DNA of 64,000 nt, from contig OZ244581.1 in the NCBI GenBank assembly GCA_965217935.1, positions 682,001 through 746,000 on the forward strand. Reading direction: 5' to 3'. This document shows, one piece after another, positions 59,382 through 64,000 of this stretch. Origin of the DNA: JBBROS01 sp965217935 (GTDB lineage: Bacteria > Pseudomonadota > Alphaproteobacteria > Acetobacterales > Acetobacteraceae). The translations under genes and the position numbers were made by a program. Under the pieces are notes generated by a model. The model was not told the DNA's origin and searched no databases. It worked only from the letters and a program-made list of their open reading frames with translations. The stretch's first letter is position 1. The number at the start of each line of letters is the position of its first letter.

Positions 59382-61990
59382 CAGCTCCGCGCATGGGTTC
59401 TTTTGCCAGCTCCGTGTGGTGTCATTGTGGCGAGCATCGCCGGCACGAACACCAGGCTGGCAAGCAGGGTGCAGCCCAGGCTCAGCAGCAGCAGCCGCCC
59501 CATGCTGGCCGTTCCCGGATGCGCGGACAGCGCCAACGACCCGAACGCCGTCCCCGTGGTCAGTGCCGAGAACAGCACCCCCCGCGCCGTCGGCGACGAG
59601 AGCGGCGCGCGCTGCCCGTCCCGCCAGCTCATCACGAAATAAACGTTGAACGACACGCCGACCCCCAGCAGCAGCGGCAGCGCGATCACGTTGGCGAAGT
59701 TCAGTTGCATCGACAGCAGCACGGCGGCGAGCAAGGTCAGCAACGCCGACAGCAGCAGCGGCGTCAGCACCAGCAGCACGTCCCGCAGCCGCCGCAACGC
59801 CAGCGCCAGGATCGCCACGATGGCGACCAGCGCGCCGATCACCGCCCGGCTGAACGCCGACGTGATCGTGTGCGCCGTCTCCACGATCGTCACCGCCGAC
59901 CCGCCCGCCTCCGGCACCCGGCCCTGCACCTCGGCCACGAACTTCTGCAACCCGGCCGCTCCCGCCGCCTCCGGCTTGGCCGAGACCTGCACCCGGTAGC
60001 GCCCGTCCGGCGCAACCCAATCCCGCACGATGTCGGGCGGGATGTCCGCCCGCGTCACCGCCGTCGCCTCCAGCGCCGTCCGCAAGCGGCCGATCTGCTC
60101 CGGCAGGAACTCGGTCAGCGCCGCGTTGGCCGCCATCAGCACCGCGTCCGGCGCCCGCTCCAGCCGTTGCAGGTCAAGTGTGACCGCCGCCAACGGATCG
60201 CCTGCCGGCAGACGGGGCAGCGCCGCCGCCAACTGCGCCGCCGCGGTATGCGCCGCCAGCCGCAGATCAGCCGGCGTCACCGGCGCCGGCGGGGCCTGCG
60301 GCGCGAGCGTGGCGGCCAGCAGGCTCGCCGCGTCCTCGATCAGCGCCAGCTTCGCATCCTGGTCCCCCGGCACGAAGCTGTTCAGCGACACGATCTCCGC
60401 CACCAGCGGCAATCCGCTCAACTGCGCCGTGATCGTTTTCGCGAACGCGGCGTCGGGCGCCAGGATGTCGATCGTGTAAGGGTCCGTCACCGGGTTCGCG
60501 GCGAGGTCCGACAGGGTGCGCATCGCCTCCGTGTTCGGGTCCTTGGTATGCAGCGGGTTGCTGTCGAACCCGAGCCGCGGGAAGCTCAGAGCCCCCGCCG
60601 CCGCCAGCAGCGCGAACGCCCCGAGCACCAGCCAGCGGGACCGCGTGATCCACCGCTGCGCCGGGGCCGCCCATCGCAACCCGGGCTCTCCGCCAAACGC
60701 CCCGCCGCCGCACAGCACGATCGCGCCCGGCAGCACCGTCAGCGTGGCCGCGAACGCGATTGCCATGCCGACGCCCGCGGTCAAGCCAAGCTCCGCCACC
60801 CCGCTGAAATCGGTCGGCACGAACGCCAGGAACCCGGCCGACACCGCCGCCGCCGCGACCAGGATCTGCCCCCCCGAGCGCTGCGCCGTCTGCGCCAGCG
60901 CCGCGGCCGGGTCATTCGGATAGGCCGCCGACAGCTCGCGGTAGCGCACGCTGAACTGAATGGCGAAATCCACCGCGATGCCCACGAACAGCACCGCGAA
61001 CGCGACCGAGATCAGGTTCAGCGGGCTGCTCGACAGCGTGGCGAACCCGGTCGTCAGCAGCAGCCCGAACAGCAGCGTGGCCACGATCGGCACGATCAGC
61101 CGCCAGCTCCGCACCGCCAGCGCCAGCCAAACGACCACCAGCGCCATGCTGCCGGCAAGCCCGGCCACCGCGCCCTCCATGGCGGTCGCGAACTCCTCGT
61201 CGGCCAGCGGCACCGATCCGGTGACCCGGACCCGCGCCGCGCCGCTTTGGACGAACTCCAGCCCCGCCGCCGCTTGCCGCAGCGCCCGCGTCGCCGCCCC
61301 GCCGGGCTGCAACTCGTTGTAATCGAGCTTCGGCAGCGCCAGCACCAGCCGGTATGGCCCGCCCAGCTCCGCCACCGGACCCGATAGCAGCTTCTGCCAG
61401 CTCAACGGCTTCGGATGCCCGTCCAGCACCGAGCGCAACGTCGCATCGAACCCCCGCAACGGCGCGGCGTAAGGCCCAAGCTCGGCCTGCCCCCGTTCCA
61501 CGCCGATCCCGATCAGCCCGAGGGCTGCGAACAGCCCCCGGGCCGTCGGGTCGGCGGCAAGCTGGCCCAGGAACGGCTGCGCGTCGATGGTCTGGTTCAG
61601 CAGGTTGCCAAGTGCGTCCCCGTCCAGGAACAGCAGCCCCTCGCGGTCAAAGAACGGCGACGCGTCCGGGCGGCGGGCGGAATAGAACAACGGATCGCTT
61701 GCCAGCGCCTGTTGCAGCCCGGCCGCCGTCGCCTCGGCTTCCTCCGGGATGTCGGCGTCGACCACCGCCACGATCAGGTTGTTGAACTGCGGGAACAGCC
61801 GCTTCAGCTCCGCCTCCCGCTGCTTCCACGGCAGGCTGGCCGAGAACAGGCCGTCGACGTCGGTGGTGACGCCGAGCCTTGTGGCCGCGATCCAGGCTGA
61901 GCCTGCCGCGAGCACGAGCGCGATCAGCAACACGAGGCCGGGGCGGCGCGCGGCGAACAGGACAGGGACGGCGACCGGGGAAGCTGGCAT
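59381..61990 (-). CDS. hpnN: Hopanoid transporter HpnN, RND/MMPL superfamily
   Basis: 869 aa from the ATG at 61988-61990; a TTG at 62026 is possible. About twelve membrane helices in two halves, each with a large periplasmic loop: the first follows LVLLIALVLAAGSAWIAAT, the second begins near residue 445. VSVAFAVLFVGIAVDFAIQF near 330 and ANVIALPLLLGVGVSFNVYF near 780 are the sterol-sensing-type helices of MMPL proteins. HpnN moves hopanoids from the inner to the outer membrane. It is at the far end of the hopanoid block, facing hpnK. Confidence 0.94.
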   Translation of the reverse strand: MPASPVAVPVLFAARRPGLVLLIALVLAAGSAWIAATRLGVTTDVDGLFSASLPWKQREAELKRLFPQFNNLIVAVVDADIPEEAEATAAGLQQALASDPLFYSARRPDASPFFDREGLLFLDGDALGNLLNQTIDAQPFLGQLAADPTARGLFAALGLIGIGVERGQAELGPYAAPLRGFDATLRSVLDGHPKPLSWQKLLSGPVAELGGPYRLVLALPKLDYNELQPGGAATRALRQAAAGLEFVQSGAARVRVTGSVPLADEEFATAMEGAVAGLAGSMALVVVWLALAVRSWRLIVPIVATLLFGLLLTTGFATLSSSPLNLISVAFAVLFVGIAVDFAIQFSVRYRELSAAYPNDPAAALAQTAQRSGGQILVAAAAVSAGFLAFVPTDFSGVAELGLTAGVGMAIAFAATLTVLPGAIVLCGGGAFGGEPGLRWAAPAQRWITRSRWLVLGAFALLAAAGALSFPRLGFDSNPLHTKDPNTEAMRTLSDLAANPVTDPYTIDILAPDAAFAKTITAQLSGLPLVAEIVSLNSFVPGDQDAKLALIEDAASLLAATLAPQAPPAPVTPADLRLAAHTAAAQLAAALPRLPAGDPLAAVTLDLQRLERAPDAVLMAANAALTEFLPEQIGRLRTALEATAVTRADIPPDIVRDWVAPDGRYRVQVSAKPEAAGAAGLQKFVAEVQGRVPEAGGSAVTIVETAHTITSAFSRAVIGALVAIVAILALALRRLRDVLLVLTPLLLSALLTLLAAVLLSMQLNFANVIALPLLLGVGVSFNVYFVMSWRDGQRAPLSSPTARGVLFSALTTGTAFGSLALSAHPGTASMGRLLLLSLGCTLLASLVFVPAMLATMTPHGAGKRTHARS

Positions 61991-62097
61991 CCGTGTGGCT
62001 AAAGCGGATGCCGCACCGGGCCGCAAGCCTTCGCGGTTGCGAACCGGGGGAATGCCTGCGACATGATGCTCAACAGCAATAGACCGGAGGAAATGTC

Positions 62098-62715
62098 ATG
62101 CGACCGATCATGGCCGGCCTGATCGCCGCGTTAGTCCTGGCGCCGCCCATGGCCCGCGCCCAGGACCGGCTGCCGACGATCCCGCCTGCCGACTACACCG
62201 ACACCCAACGCCAAGCCGCGGCCGATTTCCTTGAAGCACGAAAGACGCCCGTATTCGGCCCGTTCGAGCCGCTGATGTACAGCCCCGAGGTCATGACCCT
62301 GGCCCGCAGCATGGGCGACTACCTGCGCTACAAGTCCAAGCTCGGCAACACGCTGTCAGAGCTGGTGATCCTGGTCACGGCCCGGGCCTGGACGCAGGAT
62401 TACGAGTGGCACGTCCATGCCCCAATCGCCGCCAAGGCCGGCATCAAGCCCGAGATCATCGCCGCCATCCGCGAAGGCCGCCGCCCGGACGGCATGAGCG
62501 AGGACGAAGCCGCCGTCTACGAGTTCTCGACCGAGCTGCACCAGAACAAGCGCGTCTCGGACGCGACGTTCGCCAGGGCCGAGCAACGCTTCGGCAAGCC
62601 CGCGGTGGTGGATATGCTCGGCATCAACGGCTATTACACGCTGCTGGCGATGCAGTTGAACGCGGCGCGGTATGACCCGGGCGGCATGACGCCGCTGCCG
62701 CGTTTCCCGGGATAG
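62098..62715 (+). CDS. Carboxymuconolactone decarboxylase family protein with signal peptide
   Basis: 205 aa, preceded by CGGAGG. AGLIAALVLAPPMARAQD is a signal peptide, unusual for the family. The CMD domain has LGNTLSELVILVTARAWTQD then YEWHVHAPIAAKAGIKPEII near residue 105; the Cys-x-x-His peroxidase pair of AhpD is absent, with E-W-H-x-H in its place. A periplasmic role in binding or removing a small molecule is possible. Function unknown. Confidence 0.88.
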   Translation: MRPIMAGLIAALVLAPPMARAQDRLPTIPPADYTDTQRQAAADFLEARKTPVFGPFEPLMYSPEVMTLARSMGDYLRYKSKLGNTLSELVILVTARAWTQDYEWHVHAPIAAKAGIKPEIIAAIREGRRPDGMSEDEAAVYEFSTELHQNKRVSDATFARAEQRFGKPAVVDMLGINGYYTLLAMQLNAARYDPGGMTPLPRFPG

Positions 62716-62762
62716 CGTATGGTGAGGAAATTAACCGGACCATTCCGATTGCCGGAGGCAAG

Positions 62763-63686
62763 ATGATCGGCGCGCGCTTCGCTCTGCTCTTGACCGTGCT
62801 GCTGCCCGCCTGCGCCGCCGTCGACACGCCGGAAGCCTGCAAGGTCACGCGCGTGTTCGAGGCGCCGATGCGGAAGGTGGGCGACTACCAGACCGTCGAT
62901 GCGCGGCTCGATGAGAAGCCTGCCCGGCTGATCGTGGACACCGGCATGAACCTCACTGCGTTGGGCCCGCCTGCCGCGAAGCGCCTCGGCTTGCGGGAAG
63001 ACCACACGCAATTCATTGCGGCTTCAGGAGCCGGGGGCCGGATGGATACCTGGCTGGCGCTGCCGGAAGCCCTACAGCTCGGCAATCACACGTTCGACGC
63101 CCAGCCGATCTACGTTGCATTCGGCCAGGTTCCCGCCGTCAAGAACGGCTCGGTCGACGGCGTTCTCGGCACCGACCTGCTCTCTCAGTTCGATGTCGAT
63201 TTCAACCCGGCGCAAAAGACCGTGACGTTCTACGAACCGCGCCGTTGCCCGCACGGGCCGCCGCCGTTCGCCGGGCCATCGACCACGCTGCCGACCAGCA
63301 GCGCCCTCGGCAACCGGATCGCCATCCCAATCCAGATTGACGGGGTTCCGATGTCGGCCCTGCTGGACACGGGCGCGCCGGTCACTTTCGTCAACATGCA
63401 GCGCATGAACCTCAAGCCCGCCGATCTTGCCGACGACCGACTCGATCCGGCCACGCCGCATACCGCCGGCCCGGTGCGCCACAAATTCAAGCAACTCCAG
63501 TTCGGGGACCAGACGGTCGCCGACCCCGTCCTGATCGTCGGCGACGGCAAGATAACCGGGGTTGACGCGCTGATCGGCGCCGACATCTTGCAGAACCGCC
63601 GCCTTTGGGTCTCCTATGCTGGCCGAACAATCACCATCGGCGCCCCACAGCCTCCAACGCCAACCAAGCCGAGGAACCCCGAATGA
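62763..63686 (+). CDS. Lipoprotein with two retropepsin-like aspartyl protease domains
   Basis: 307 aa. FALLLTVLLPACAAVD looks like a lipoprotein signal with Cys near residue 17. Two half-sites in one chain: LIVDTGMNLTALG near residue 56 and ALLDTGAPVTFVN near 199, each the D-T/S-G aspartyl motif, followed by the hydrophobic VDGVLGTDLLSQFDVDF and VDALIGADILQN flap-end motifs. It could be a pepsin-like pseudo-dimer in the periplasm. Coupled to the next gene by an ATGA overlap. Confidence 0.85.
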   Translation: MIGARFALLLTVLLPACAAVDTPEACKVTRVFEAPMRKVGDYQTVDARLDEKPARLIVDTGMNLTALGPPAAKRLGLREDHTQFIAASGAGGRMDTWLALPEALQLGNHTFDAQPIYVAFGQVPAVKNGSVDGVLGTDLLSQFDVDFNPAQKTVTFYEPRRCPHGPPPFAGPSTTLPTSSALGNRIAIPIQIDGVPMSALLDTGAPVTFVNMQRMNLKPADLADDRLDPATPHTAGPVRHKFKQLQFGDQTVADPVLIVGDGKITGVDALIGADILQNRRLWVSYAGRTITIGAPQPPTPTKPRNPE

Positions 63687-64000
63687 TCCGCTTCTACTTC
63701 CACCCCACCCCCAATCCGGCCAAGGTCGCCCTCATGCTTGAGGAAACCGGCCTCCCCTACGAGGTCGTCCCGGTCGACACCAACAAGGGCGAGCAGCACG
63801 ACCCCGCCTTCCGCGCCATCAACCCGAACGGCAAGCTGCCCGCCATCGTCGACACCGAAGGCCCGGGCGGCGAGACCCGCGTGTTCGATTCCAGCGCCAT
63901 CCTGCTCTACCTCGGCGAGAAGACCGGACAGTTCATGTCCGCCCCCGCCGACCATGCCGAGCTGCTCTCCTGGCTGTTCTTCATCGCCAGCGGCCTCGGC
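63683..64000 (+). CDS. Glutathione S-transferase family protein, partial
   Basis: The first 106 residues are present; the gene runs off the right edge. IRFYFHPTPNPAKVALMLEE is the thioredoxin-fold N-terminus, INPNGKLPAIVDTEG has the cis-Pro near residue 53, and VFDSSAILLYLGEKTGQF has the D/E-S glutathione-binding pair. This resembles the YfcG/Nu-class GSTs. It starts inside the stop of the protease gene (ATGA). Confidence 0.93.
   Translation, partial: MIRFYFHPTPNPAKVALMLEETGLPYEVVPVDTNKGEQHDPAFRAINPNGKLPAIVDTEGPGGETRVFDSSAILLYLGEKTGQFMSAPADHAELLSWLFFIASGLG

Noticed and set aside
56992..59394. 800-codon minus-strand frame
   Set aside because: Antisense of hpnJ and hpnK.

Overview
The window is very GC-rich chromosomal DNA from a hopanoid-making, polyhydroxyalkanoate-making alphaproteobacterium. 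An Acetobacteraceae or other Rhodospirillales-type genome is the best guess, based on gene content only: HpnH/dxs/HpnM-N, class I PhaC, ArgC type 2, gamma carbonic anhydrase, and stop/start overlaps such as ATGA, GTGA and TTGA at many gene junctions. There is no rRNA, CRISPR array, prophage or plasmid origin. Two tRNA genes are present: Glu-UUC and Leu-CAG.

Layout. 1-6304, mostly minus: a partial Ldh-family dehydrogenase, an SDR, infC, thrS and two LPS-type glycosyltransferases. 6342-9423: a small hydrolase, a YeeZ-like epimerase, a TPR protein and a DUF6481 protein; the epimerase and TPR genes start on the same CATG palindromes. 9435-10782: a decayed IS630-family element with recognisable ends. 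10863-14674: AzlCD with a divergent Lrp regulator, an M20 amidohydrolase and an NmrA-like protein. 14802-18748: rplM-rpsI with a strong terminator, argC, gamma carbonic anhydrase, a lipoprotein and a two-pore-helix K+ channel carrying a zinc ribbon. 18765-27538: phaC, an OmpA-like lipoprotein, an AlaC-type aminotransferase, a DUF4160/DUF2442 pair, hom, glpX and recJ. 27575-36685: tRNA-Glu, ftsH, a host-attachment-family protein, a six-gene acyl-CoA operon (OB-fold protein, thiolase, NDP-forming acyl-CoA ligase, CoA-transferase A and B, enoyl-CoA hydratase), a short RNase D and tRNA-Leu. 36749-37846: a low-GC accessory patch with a GNAT gene bounded by IS-end-like repeats, next to a wrecked toxin-antitoxin locus. 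37896-41120: an NMT1-type ABC transporter with a LysE exporter in the operon. 41243-47310: DUF421, thioesterase, an atypical SDR, an oligopeptide-type binding protein, DedA, QueC, MoeB/ThiF and DsrE-like genes. 47311-47833: a second low-GC GNAT gene beside another copy of the same IS-end-like motif.

47999-51506 holds what looks like one tightly coupled operon: a secreted SH3 protein, a nitrile-hydratase/thiocyanate-hydrolase-like enzyme with its beta subunit split in two, an HpnG-type hopanoid nucleosidase (apparently with a CTG start) and an agmatinase-family ureohydrolase. All five junctions are 4-bp NTGA overlaps. It runs into the hopanoid block 51647-61990: hpnH (minus); dxs-hpnM-hpnI-hpnJ-hpnK (plus); then hpnN and a small membrane protein (minus). 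The right edge has a CMD-family protein, a double-domain retropepsin-like lipoprotein and a partial glutathione S-transferase.

The most novel candidates are the split nitrile-hydratase/HpnG/ureohydrolase operon, the shared IS-end-like motif next to both GNAT genes, and the paired CATG start codons at 7902-7914. Functions are read from sequence motifs alone, without database searches.
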